Source of the DNA: an uncultured Actinomycetes bacterium | Lineage (GTDB): Bacteria; Actinomycetota; Actinomycetes; Nanopelagicales; Nanopelagicaceae | NCBI GenBank assembly: GCA_903921405.1 | Contig: CAIXPV010000059.1 | Span: forward strand, 1-24,126 | Reading direction: 5' to 3' | DNA length: 24,126 nucleotides | Shown here: positions 1 to 6,777 of the stretch, piece after piece | Position numbering within the stretch: position 1 is the stretch's first letter | Layout: every line of letters starts with the position of its first letter | Program-made: the position numbers and the translations under genes | Notes under the pieces: generated by a model | Told to the model about the DNA's origin: nothing | The model's input: the letters and a program-made list of their open reading frames with translations, nothing else | The model's database searches: none

Positions 1-301
1 AGTTCCAGCTGCAAAACTCGGTGTCATCGTTTCGGGTCTGATGATCCTTGTAGGCGGCCTATATATCGTGTTTGGTGTCTATGCAGATCTAGGCGCACTG
101 CTTATCGCTATCTTCTTGATCCCAACGGCTTTCTTGATGCACGCATTCTGGAAAGAGACTGATGCAACTGCAAAGCAGAATGAAACTATCGGTTTCTTCA
201 AAGATTTAGCTCTTGCCGGTGCAGCATTAATCATCTTCGCCCTAGTTGGCGCAGGTGCTGATTTTGGTCCAAGCATTACAGGTGCATTCTTTAGCCTCTA
301 A
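1..301 (+). CDS. DoxX-like integral membrane protein, 3' part only
   Basis: The reading frame is open from the window edge and ends with TAA at 299-301, so only about the last 100 residues are visible and the start lies outside. The protein is almost entirely hydrophobic, with about three membrane-spanning segments. In the middle is the stretch LIPTAFLMHAFWKE, which is typical of DoxX/SURF4-like proteins (a helix, then a short polar segment with H-x-FW). The end GPSITGAFFSL is also DoxX-like. DoxX proteins are small four-helix membrane proteins; some take part in redox or thiosulfate metabolism, but most have no assigned role. A strong hairpin terminator follows. The family call rests on motif recall from a partial protein, and the function is unknown. 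Confidence 0.7.
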   Translation, partial: VPAAKLGVIVSGLMILVGGLYIVFGVYADLGALLIAIFLIPTAFLMHAFWKETDATAKQNETIGFFKDLALAGAALIIFALVGAGADFGPSITGAFFSL

Positions 302-310
302 TAGTTAATT

Positions 311-354
311 AATAAAACCCCTGCAGATTAACTCTGTGGGGGTTTTATTTTTTT
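311..354 (+). terminator. Rho-independent terminator between convergent doxX-like and MFS genes
   Basis: The arms 311-327 and 333-349 form a stem of about 17 bp with a 5-nt loop. The outer 11 bp (AATAAAACCCC against GGGGTTTTATT) are perfect, followed by two wobble pairs and CAGA/TCTG. Five T residues follow on the plus strand at 350-354. It ends the DoxX-like transcript. The right arm contains the stop codon of the minus-strand MFS gene (345-347), so the hairpin is also at the end of that transcript, although the minus-strand T tract is weaker. Confidence 0.85.
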
Positions 355-1541
355 ATGATGTGTGACTGATAGCCAGCTAGCAACAACATTAAGACTGGAT
401 AAGTCATAGCAATTGGAAGCGACGTTACTTGTGCAAGTGCACCAGTCACCGATGGCCCAATAAAGTATCCTGCTAAGCCAATTACTCCTACACGCGCAAT
501 TGCAACCGATGATGCAACGCCTGGAACTTGCGATGCTGCCAAAATATAGGCAGGAAACATTGGCCCGATTCCAAGGCCAGCACATGCAAAGCCAGCATTA
601 ACAATTATTAAGGCGACCAGCGGATGTGAATGCGCGAGCGGTATTCCTATCGCAAGACCTAAGCCCCAACCCAGCCCACCTAAATAGCCGCCTAGCAAAA
701 CAGTCTTCCGAGCTCCGAAGTAGTCAAGTGCTCGATCACCTAAGAAACGTGCAGTTATCATCGCTAAAGAAAAAGTTGCAAAGGCAGTTGCGTTAACCCC
801 TTTACCAAATCCCATATCATCGCGCAGCAAGATGGCGCCCCAATCACTTGCTGCACCTTCTGCAATCAGACCTCCCAGAAGTCCAATACCCATACCCCAC
901 AGTGGCAAGACACTCTTACCGATAAAAGGAATTTTGGCCTGCGTCTCTTCGTCTCCACCATCGTGATCATCTAAGTGCGGTGGAAGCAGCGCCATCACCG
1001 ATGGAATAAATAAACAGAAACCAACTATTCCTACTCCTACTAAGTTATCCCGAGGCGAAACATGTTTAGAGATAGCACCGCCTATAACCGTCGTTACAAA
1101 TGCACCGGTACTCCACAGTGCATGAAATGAAGACATGTATCTGCGACCTAAATGCTTTTCAATAACCACTGCTTGCGTATTTGATGAAATATCGACTGAT
1201 GAATAACCAAGGCCCATAACAAATAAACCAATAATGAGTGTGACTGGTGATGTAGAGAGCCCCATAAGGATTAAACCAATGGGCATGATGACGATTGCAT
1301 AACTGATGACCGGTTTGGTTCCAAAAGTGTGGACCAAGCGCCCAGCTGATTGCGCTCCGACGATTGCGCCTATGGTGCTGGCAATCAAAATTAGGCCTAG
1401 CTGGCCGTTATTGAGGCCATTTGCATCACGAATCTCAGGAATCCGTGCAACCCAGGCCATTGATACAACGCCCATAAAGAAAAAACTCGCCCATAAACCA
1501 TTTCGAGCGCGGGTAGCAATGTGAACAATATCAACTGTCAT
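345..1541 (-). CDS. MFS transporter, YbjJ-like
   Basis: A 398-residue, very hydrophobic protein with about 12 predicted membrane helices and a charged central loop (about residues 190-205, rich in H, D and E), the usual two-times-six-helix layout of the major facilitator superfamily. The N-terminal WVARIPEIRDANGLNNGQLG resembles the YbjJ-type group, which has WxxRxPxIRxxLGLSxxxLG after the first helix. Substrates of that group are mostly unknown, so none is assigned. The ATG at 1539-1541 has no Shine-Dalgarno; a TATGGT box lies 9 nt upstream (1551-1556, minus strand). The gene is divergent from the SulP transporter and convergent with the DoxX-like gene. Confidence 0.85.
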   Translation of the reverse strand: MTVDIVHIATRARNGLWASFFFMGVVSMAWVARIPEIRDANGLNNGQLGLILIASTIGAIVGAQSAGRLVHTFGTKPVISYAIVIMPIGLILMGLSTSPVTLIIGLFVMGLGYSSVDISSNTQAVVIEKHLGRRYMSSFHALWSTGAFVTTVIGGAISKHVSPRDNLVGVGIVGFCLFIPSVMALLPPHLDDHDGGDEETQAKIPFIGKSVLPLWGMGIGLLGGLIAEGAASDWGAILLRDDMGFGKGVNATAFATFSLAMITARFLGDRALDYFGARKTVLLGGYLGGLGWGLGLAIGIPLAHSHPLVALIIVNAGFACAGLGIGPMFPAYILAASQVPGVASSVAIARVGVIGLAGYFIGPSVTGALAQVTSLPIAMTYPVLMLLLAGYQSHIIKK

Positions 1542-1550
1542 AGTGGCCCA

Positions 1551-1556
1551 ACCATA
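1551..1556 (-). promoter_or_regulatory. Possible -10 box (TATGGT) for the MFS gene
   Basis: On the minus strand a TANNNT hexamer lies 9 nt before the MFS start codon, and no Shine-Dalgarno is visible between them. Spacing is looser than for the other boxes in this window, so support is weak. Confidence 0.35.
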
Positions 1557-1581
1557 ACGGAGTAACTACATGTTAGGGCCT

Positions 1582-1587
1582 TACACT
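1582..1587 (+). promoter_or_regulatory. Possible -10 box (TACACT), leaderless start of the SulP gene
   Basis: TACACT is followed by 5 nt and then ATG. There is no Shine-Dalgarno. This fits a transcript that begins at the start codon, as is common in Actinobacteria. No convincing -35 element is visible. Confidence 0.5.
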
Positions 1588-1592
1588 CAACT

Positions 1593-2849
1593 ATGTTCTT
1601 CTCCTTCTGGCCTCATCGAAATGAATTTTCAACTTCTCGCAAAGATTTGATGACAGATCTGATTGCTGGCTTAACGGTGGCAATCGTCGCACTTCCCCTT
1701 GCAATTGGCTTTGGCATCACTAGCGGAATGTCTGCTGCAGCCGGTTTAACGACAGCGATTATTGCAGGGCTTTTGGCAGCTCTTTTTGGTGGATCGAAAT
1801 ATCAAGTTAGTGGTCCAACAGGGGCCATGACAGTTATTTTAATTCCAGTTGTTCAGCAGTTTGGAGTATCGGCAATTCCAGCTCTTGGAATAATGGCTGG
1901 CGTCATGGTTGTTTTGATGGCGATTTTCAAATTGGGTGCAGTCATCAATCGTGTGCCGTGGACAGTCGTTGAAGGTTTTACTGTCGGAATCGCATTTATC
2001 ATTTCATTGCAGCAAATCCCTCTGGCACTAGGAATCGCAAAAGGCGAAGGCGAGAAGAGTTACATCGTTGCCTGGAATACGCTTATTGATGCCCTAGGTC
2101 TCGGCCTTAACTTTTCAAGTTTATTTATAGTTGCTATGACTTTATTTATTAAGTTCTCTTATCCAGTAATCACTAAAAGGCTTGGGTTAAAACTTCATAT
2201 TCCCGCCAGCTTTGTGGCACTTTTTATTGTCACACTTATTACTAAGGTCTTCTCAATTGATATCGCAACGATTGGAACTATTCCCCGAAGCCTGGGTTCA
2301 TTGCAAAAGATCGAATTTACTAACCTCACATCACTATTAGTTCCAGCGCTGTGGATTGCACTGCTTGCCGCCGTTGAATCCCTACTCTCTGCCCGAGTTG
2401 CCGACGGCATGGCCCACGAGAAAATTCACTTTGAACCCAACCGCGAGCTCTTTGGACAAGGGATCGCTACGGTTGCTGCATCGGTTTTCGGAGGCATGCC
2501 GGCAACAGGTGCAATCGCGCGGACAAGTGTCAATGTGCGCTCACACGCAAAGAGTCGCCTAGCCTCGGTATTTCACGCACTAGTTCTGCTCTTTATCGCA
2601 ATAATCGCAGCGCCATTAGTCAGCCAAATTCCAACTGCCGTTATCGCAGGATTACTGCTTGGCACAAGTTATCGAATTCTCAATCCGGTCTCGATCATGG
2701 AATCTCTTCGAACAACGAAGAGCGAAGCCAGCGTTTTAGTAGTTACAGCGATTAGCACTGTAGCCATCGACTTGATTTGGGGAATGGCCATTGGGATTGC
2801 GCTTCATATGATTCTTGCCCGCTATTCTAAATCGCCTTTATCACTATAG
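1593..2849 (+). CDS. SulP family anion transporter without STAS domain
   Basis: A 418-residue inner-membrane protein. After a short cytosolic N-terminus it shows the SulP signature: DLIAGLTVAIVALPLAIGFG (about residues 22-41), the substrate-site region GGSKYQVSGPTGAMT (66-80), and a late segment with GGMPATGAIARTSVNVRSHAKS. Members carry sulfate, bicarbonate or dicarboxylates, and the sequence alone does not decide among them. Full-length SulP proteins usually end in a cytosolic STAS domain of about 100-130 residues. Here the protein stops right after the last helix (LHMILARYSKSPLSL), so STAS is absent and no separate STAS gene follows. The gene is divergent from the MFS gene and 34 nt upstream of the alcohol dehydrogenase. 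Confidence 0.9.
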   Translation: MFFSFWPHRNEFSTSRKDLMTDLIAGLTVAIVALPLAIGFGITSGMSAAAGLTTAIIAGLLAALFGGSKYQVSGPTGAMTVILIPVVQQFGVSAIPALGIMAGVMVVLMAIFKLGAVINRVPWTVVEGFTVGIAFIISLQQIPLALGIAKGEGEKSYIVAWNTLIDALGLGLNFSSLFIVAMTLFIKFSYPVITKRLGLKLHIPASFVALFIVTLITKVFSIDIATIGTIPRSLGSLQKIEFTNLTSLLVPALWIALLAAVESLLSARVADGMAHEKIHFEPNRELFGQGIATVAASVFGGMPATGAIARTSVNVRSHAKSRLASVFHALVLLFIAIIAAPLVSQIPTAVIAGLLLGTSYRILNPVSIMESLRTTKSEASVLVVTAISTVAIDLIWGMAIGIALHMILARYSKSPLSL

Positions 2850-2883
2850 AATCTAACTAATAACACTTAATCAGGGAGCTACC

Positions 2884-4062
2884 GTGGACAACATCACTGC
2901 CTTCAACAATCATCTTCCAGTAAAAGTTCGTTTTGGTGAAGGTGTGGCGCAAACTCTGCCGGCAGTCGTGGCTGAACTTGGTACAAGCAAAGTCTTCTTA
3001 ATGGTTGATAAAGATATTGAAAAGTTTAATCCAGCGGCCAAGCAATTAATTGATCTCATGAATAACGCATCGGGCATTTCAGTAACGCTTTTTGAAAAGC
3101 CAGCCGGTGAGCCAACGATACAAATGGTTGACGATGCAATTGCAGCCCTTAAAGCCGCAGGCTCTGATGTTGTTGTAGCCCTCGGCGGAGGTTCAGTCAT
3201 AGATACGGCTAAAGCCGCTCGACTATGCGCACAACTCAACTGCACATTCGGCGAGTTCCAATCAAAGCCGCCTGTATATCCAGCACCAACGCTTGCATTG
3301 ATTGCACTTCCAACATCTGCAGGAACAGGTTCAGAAGTATCTGGTGGTTCCGTGATCTCTGATCCAGAGGCTGGCCGTAAAGCTGGAATCGCTAATGGAA
3401 ACCTGCGTGCCCAAGTAGCCCTAGTTGATCCAGTACTTACTTACTCAATGCCTCCATCAATGACGGCTAACACCGGAATCGATGCATTAGCGCAAGCTAT
3501 CGCAGGAATCATTGCTAAGTGCTCCACTCCTATCGGAGATGCAATCGGCTATGAAGCAGTTCGCATTATGACGCCGGCACTTGTCGCAGCTTTCAAAGAT
3601 GGAGATAACAAAGCAGCCCGTGCAGGCATGGCATCAGGCAGCATGATGGCTGGACTCACAATGAATATTTCAGACTGCACAGCAGAGCACTCATTAGGAC
3701 AAGCAATCGGTGGACTCAAGCATGTTCCACATGGCCTCACCATTGGTTTGGTATTGGTTGAAACTCTTACCCGCGAAGCAAAGATCGTCCCTGAAAAGAT
3801 GGAGCGCGTTGCCGATGCGATGGGTGTACCTCAAGATGGCACACACGATGGCTCTCGCTGCGTCAATGCTGTTCGTAAGATTCTTGCCGAGCTTCAATTC
3901 CCAGTTCTTTCATCCTTAGGCTTTGTTGAAGCCGATATCGATGAGCTTGCTGAGATTGCACTGAAAGACTTCTTTATTACGCAGGCACCAAAACCTTGGA
4001 GCAAGCAAGAAGTTGTCGATGCATTTATGTCAGCTCTCAAACTAGAAAACCGCGTTGCCTAA
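2884..4062 (+). CDS. Iron-containing alcohol dehydrogenase family (group III), atypical active site
   Basis: A 392-residue NAD(P)-dependent oxidoreductase of the FucO/methanol-dehydrogenase/maleylacetate-reductase fold. The GTG start is preceded by AGGGAG at 2873-2878. The dinucleotide motif GGGSVIDTAK is at 101-110, and the ALPTSAGTGSEVS segment at 141-153 is typical. In E. coli FucO the metal is held by D196, H200, H263 and H277, with H267 near the active site. Aligned by eye, this protein has D200, Q204, H269, H283 and Q273, so two of five positions are Gln instead of His. It may still bind metal through Asp-His-His, as glycerol dehydrogenase does. The substrate is unknown. The next gene, ybaK-like, follows after 3 nt and is probably co-transcribed. 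Confidence 0.88.
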   Translation: MDNITAFNNHLPVKVRFGEGVAQTLPAVVAELGTSKVFLMVDKDIEKFNPAAKQLIDLMNNASGISVTLFEKPAGEPTIQMVDDAIAALKAAGSDVVVALGGGSVIDTAKAARLCAQLNCTFGEFQSKPPVYPAPTLALIALPTSAGTGSEVSGGSVISDPEAGRKAGIANGNLRAQVALVDPVLTYSMPPSMTANTGIDALAQAIAGIIAKCSTPIGDAIGYEAVRIMTPALVAAFKDGDNKAARAGMASGSMMAGLTMNISDCTAEHSLGQAIGGLKHVPHGLTIGLVLVETLTREAKIVPEKMERVADAMGVPQDGTHDGSRCVNAVRKILAELQFPVLSSLGFVEADIDELAEIALKDFFITQAPKPWSKQEVVDAFMSALKLENRVA

Positions 4063-4065
4063 ATA

Positions 4066-4554
4066 GTGGAGGAAGTTTTAACTAACCCTTCAGTTATTCG
4101 CGTAACTTCCCTGCTTAAAGATCTGGGCTGTTCTGGCGAAGTAACGATTCTCTCTGACTCTGCCCGTACCGCCCTTGATGCTGCAAATGCTCTTGGTATC
4201 GAAGTTGGCCAAGTTGCATCATCAATCGTCTTTAAACTTCCTAGCGGCAATCCCTTGCTAGTAATCACAAGTGGGCGTCATCGAGTTGATACCGAATTAG
4301 TTGCCAAAAACCTAGGTGTTGAGAAGCTACATCGCGCCGATGCTGACTTTGTGAAGATCGCTTCAGGCTTTTCCATTGGTGGCGTGAGCCCTGTTGGTTG
4401 GGTTAACCCGCCAGAAATTATCGTGATAGATGTTGCCCTTGATGAACACGAAGTCGCTTGGGCGGCAGCTGGTCACCCTCACTCTGTATATCCAACAACT
4501 TTTGAAGAATTACTGCGAGTCACTGGCGCAACTCCGATGATCGTTGGCGACTAA
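4066..4554 (+). CDS. YbaK/EbsC family protein, probable aminoacyl-tRNA deacylase
   Basis: A 162-residue single-domain protein of the YbaK/ProX editing fold, which hydrolyses wrongly charged aminoacyl-tRNA in trans. Visible family features are SSIVFK with the invariant Lys57, the LLVITSGRHRVD strand and turn (64-75), GFSIGGVSPVGW (101-112) and the AAGHPHSV segment near 134-141. Which aminoacyl-tRNA it edits cannot be told from sequence. The start is taken as GTG at 4066, 3 nt after the dehydrogenase stop; GGAGGA at 4068-4073 lies inside this start, so initiation may be coupled to the upstream gene or the true N-terminus may be a few residues shorter. Confidence 0.85.
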   Translation: MEEVLTNPSVIRVTSLLKDLGCSGEVTILSDSARTALDAANALGIEVGQVASSIVFKLPSGNPLLVITSGRHRVDTELVAKNLGVEKLHRADADFVKIASGFSIGGVSPVGWVNPPEIIVIDVALDEHEVAWAAAGHPHSVYPTTFEELLRVTGATPMIVGD

Positions 4555-4556
4555 GT

Positions 4557-4733
4557 ATGAATACCCTTGGGATGATCGCCATCGTTGTCGATGAATATGA
4601 TCTGGCAATTTCACATTACGTGAATGATTTGGGCATTGAATTTATCGAATCCCCTCGCCAAGAGACATATGGCCAAGTTGTTGTATTCCTAGACAAATAC
4701 GGAAATAAGTGGGATTTAATTGAGAAGAAATAG
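4557..4733 (+). pseudogene. Glyoxalase/VOC-like remnant with the middle missing
   Basis: A 58-codon open frame beginning ATG at 4557, 2 nt after the ybaK-like stop. It starts like a VOC (glyoxalase/bleomycin resistance) domain, with MIAIVVDEYDLAISHYVNDLG, that is first strand plus first helix. It then moves directly to the last part of the domain, GIEFIESPRQETYGQ and then FLDKYGNKWDLIE, which normally closes the second half. A normal VOC domain is about 120 residues, so roughly half is missing, in frame. Both ends are well preserved and there is no frameshift. This suggests a recent internal deletion, possibly between similar LGF/GVEF-type turns. It could also be a deliberately small expressed protein or a dimerising half-domain. 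Confidence 0.65.
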
Positions 4734-4764
4734 GATGCAGCAGAGGCAGATATTCCGCACTGGA

Positions 4765-4992
4765 TTAAGGATGATTCCCTTCTGACAACGGTGTCCCAAT
4801 AATTGCCGCCGGTCCACTGACTGTATAGCCAACCCCTAGTGCTTTAGTTGAAGAATCTGCTCCCCCGCTTAAACCAAATGGACTCATTGCGCCTTTTCTT
4901 GCTTCCTTGTTTTCAGTGCGCAGGAGTTCAAGTTCAGAAGTTGAAAGTAAAGGCTTCTTTCGTTTTCGCCAAAAGTTTAGGGTGATTTTCAT
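4765..4992 (-). CDS. Hypothetical protein, 75 residues, doubtful
   Basis: I do not recognise this frame. The N-terminus is basic (MKITLNFWRKRKKP), a charged helical stretch follows (about residues 16-33), and the C-terminal half is rich in Gly, Ser and Ala. It has no membrane helix or known motif. No Shine-Dalgarno and no well-placed TANNNT box precede the ATG at 4990-4992. It fills most of the only loose stretch in the window (4734-5061) and may be spurious. No other feature was seen in that stretch. Confidence 0.35.
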   Translation of the reverse strand: MKITLNFWRKRKKPLLSTSELELLRTENKEARKGAMSPFGLSGGADSSTKALGVGYTVSGPAAIIGTPLSEGNHP

Positions 4993-5061
4993 GGAATTAA
5001 GGTTGCAAATTCACTTTCATAGTTAAAAGTATGGCATATACCTGTATGAGACACTAGGTTA

Positions 5062-5283
5062 ATGAAATCAAAGATCTTTGAATGGCTTGGTGTTGTAACG
5101 GCGATTGTTTATTCACTTCTTGTTGCAGCCAATATCGGCGCGGAGTTCATTGGTTTTTCGCTTTTACTCGCATCATCTGCCCTTATTGGTATTTGGGCAT
5201 TCTTGGGTAAACATAAGGGAATTCTCTTCCTGCAGTTCTTTTATGCTGCTGCTGGAATCATTGGCATGATTCGCTGGTTCTAA
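5062..5283 (+). CDS. Small membrane protein upstream of the CrtA-like gene
   Basis: A 73-residue protein with a short charged start (MKSKIFEW) and about three closely packed hydrophobic segments (about residues 8-26, 30-46 and 53-70), ending GIIGMIRWF. I do not recognise the family; the length and helix pattern resemble small stand-alone inner-membrane proteins found beside transporters. Its stop codon (5281-5283) is immediately followed by the ATG of the CrtA-like gene, with no spacer, so the two are very probably translated from one mRNA. That linkage suggests a membrane-associated role next to carotenoid oxidation, but this is inference from position only. Confidence 0.65.
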   Translation: MKSKIFEWLGVVTAIVYSLLVAANIGAEFIGFSLLLASSALIGIWAFLGKHKGILFLQFFYAAAGIIGMIRWF

Positions 5284-5940
5284 ATGATAGTTGCATATTT
5301 TTGGAAGATTAAGCCGAGCACAATTCCATTTGCACTTGTTGCGATGGCAATGGACCGATTTGTTTTGCGTTCTTCTTCCAACGTTGGCTTCTTTAAATCA
5401 CTCGGTACTGGTAAAGGTGAAACTTTTACTCCATCCGATGCCAATGTACTTCGGTGGGGATTAATCGCCCAGGTTAATGATGTCGAAGCTTTTGATAACT
5501 CATTTGTGATCAGGCAGTGGCGCAAGAACAGCCTCAACGAATTTCGCGCAGTTATTGAACCGATTTCATCACATGGCAAGTGGTCTAAGCAAGAACCCTT
5601 CAGTCCAACGGTTAAGAACTGGGATGGGCAGGTAATTGCCATTACACGGGCACGAATTGTTTGGTTACAGAACTTTAGATTTTGGCGTGCAGTTCCGCCT
5701 GTAACTGCATCGCTAAAGGCAGCCCCTGGATTAATTACCGCTATTGGAATCGGTGAAGCGCCAATAGGCCTTCAAGGAACTTTTTCAATCTGGGAATCCC
5801 CCGCAGCGCTGCGCAGTTTCGCTTATGGTGCCCAAGCCCATGCCCAGGCAATTGCCGCAACTGTCATTTACAAGTGGTACTCAGAGGAGCTTTTTGCACG
5901 TTTTGCCGTACGAGATCTGCGTGGCTCATTGAATGACTAA
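5284..5940 (+). CDS. CrtA-like (spheroidene monooxygenase family) carotenoid oxygenase
   Basis: A 218-residue protein matching the spheroidene monooxygenase family in motif order: VGFFKSLGTGKGETFTP (about 34-50; the family has IGFWKLCGSGTGEGFTP), GKWSKQEPF, an ITRARI segment followed by FRFWRAVP, then GIGEAPIGLQGTFSIWES, and EELFARFAV near the end (family EELYARF). In purple bacteria CrtA is a heme-dependent enzyme adding a keto group at C-2 of 1-methoxy or 1-hydroxy acyclic carotenoid ends. Next to a 1',2'-hydratase, a glycosyltransferase and a CrtD-like desaturase, the expected substrate is the open end of a carotenoid. The comparison is from memory, without alignment, and the product could be a hydroxyl rather than a ketone. 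It starts directly after the small membrane protein. Confidence 0.8.
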   Translation: MIVAYFWKIKPSTIPFALVAMAMDRFVLRSSSNVGFFKSLGTGKGETFTPSDANVLRWGLIAQVNDVEAFDNSFVIRQWRKNSLNEFRAVIEPISSHGKWSKQEPFSPTVKNWDGQVIAITRARIVWLQNFRFWRAVPPVTASLKAAPGLITAIGIGEAPIGLQGTFSIWESPAALRSFAYGAQAHAQAIAATVIYKWYSEELFARFAVRDLRGSLND

Positions 5941-5955
5941 GCCCTGACATAGGGC
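5941..5955. repeat. Short inverted repeat between the crtA-like and cruF-like genes
   Basis: GCCCT-gacat-AGGGC is a perfect 5-bp inverted repeat placed directly after the CrtA-like stop and 12 nt before the CruF-like ATG. It has no T tract, so it is not a typical terminator. It could be an mRNA hairpin or an operator for a regulator of the downstream genes. Chance occurrence cannot be excluded. Confidence 0.35.
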
Positions 5956-5967
5956 AGACTTACATCT

Positions 5968-6771
5968 ATGTCGATCCGCCACTACTCACCTCGTCGCAAT
6001 CGACGAGGCAGAGTATCTCCAGCGATGAATGCAGCGCTTACAGTGGTTTTGGCGATTGCGATTTCACTTCAGATTGCGTATCCGTTAGTTGACGGTGAGG
6101 CGTTACGTTTAGTCACAATCACAGTTGTTTACTGGGGTGCAGGTGCGATGCTCCTTCACGCAGCTTTGGCCTATGGATCTAGATATGCCTTTACATATTT
6201 AGGTTTCACATTTTTTTATGCACTCTTAATTGAAAACATTGGCGTAGCTACCTCATGGCCATTTGGCGAATACTCATATTCACCTGATCTTGGCTTTCAA
6301 TTATTTTCGGTTCCTCTGGTCGTTCCCTTTGCGTGGATCATGATTGCTCATCCAGTACTAGTTATCGCGAGGCGTATTGCAGGTAATTGGGTCTTTCTAT
6401 ATGGCGGCATTGCCATGGCGGCATGGGATCTTTTTCTTGATCCATTGATGGTTGCTTCAGGACGATGGACGTGGAAAGTCGGTGGCGCTCATGTACCTTT
6501 CCAACCGGAGATTCCGCTTTCAAATACATTTGGCTGGTTATTGACCGGCATGGGATTGATCGCCCTATTGCACTTGATGCTGCCACGTGATCGCCGCAAG
6601 GTAGGTGCATCCTTTTCAGCGGTAGATATTTTTATTGCATGGACTTTATTTTCTGGTGTAGTTGGAAATCTATTCTTCTTTCATCGACCAGGAATCGCGC
6701 TCTTTGCTGGGGCCATCTTCGGTGCAATAACAATGCCCTACTTCTTTGCCAGATGGTTAGGTCGGCCTTAA
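5968..6771 (+). CDS. cruF: CruF-like carotenoid 1',2'-hydratase (DUF422 family)
   Basis: A 267-residue polytopic membrane protein with about seven helices. It carries the DUF422/CruF signature: ENIGVATSWPFGEYSY (about 89-104; an acidic residue, then TxWPFGxYxY), WDLFLDPLMVASGRWTW in the middle, and IPLSNTFGWLL after it. CruF proteins add water across the C-1',2' double bond of a psi end of gamma-carotene or acyclic carotenoids, giving a 1'-hydroxyl. The GT2 gene follows after 6 nt. That hydratase/glycosyltransferase order matches CruF-CruG pairs described for myxoxanthophyll-type carotenoids. The N-terminus is Arg-rich (residues 4-15), suggesting it is cytosolic. Exact substrate is inferred. 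Confidence 0.85.
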   Translation: MSIRHYSPRRNRRGRVSPAMNAALTVVLAIAISLQIAYPLVDGEALRLVTITVVYWGAGAMLLHAALAYGSRYAFTYLGFTFFYALLIENIGVATSWPFGEYSYSPDLGFQLFSVPLVVPFAWIMIAHPVLVIARRIAGNWVFLYGGIAMAAWDLFLDPLMVASGRWTWKVGGAHVPFQPEIPLSNTFGWLLTGMGLIALLHLMLPRDRRKVGASFSAVDIFIAWTLFSGVVGNLFFFHRPGIALFAGAIFGAITMPYFFARWLGRP

Positions 6772-6777
6772 AGCTAT

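Noticed and set aside
5062..5283. Small membrane protein as a PnuC fragment or toxin
   Set aside because: It has no WGWRxW-type motif and no antitoxin-like partner; it is followed directly by a metabolic gene.
5280..5642. 120-codon minus-strand frame over the CrtA-like gene
   Set aside because: The plus-strand protein shows clear family motifs across the same region; the minus-strand translation has none.
5941..5955. Inverted repeat as a transcription terminator
   Set aside because: The stem is only 5 bp and no T tract follows on either strand.
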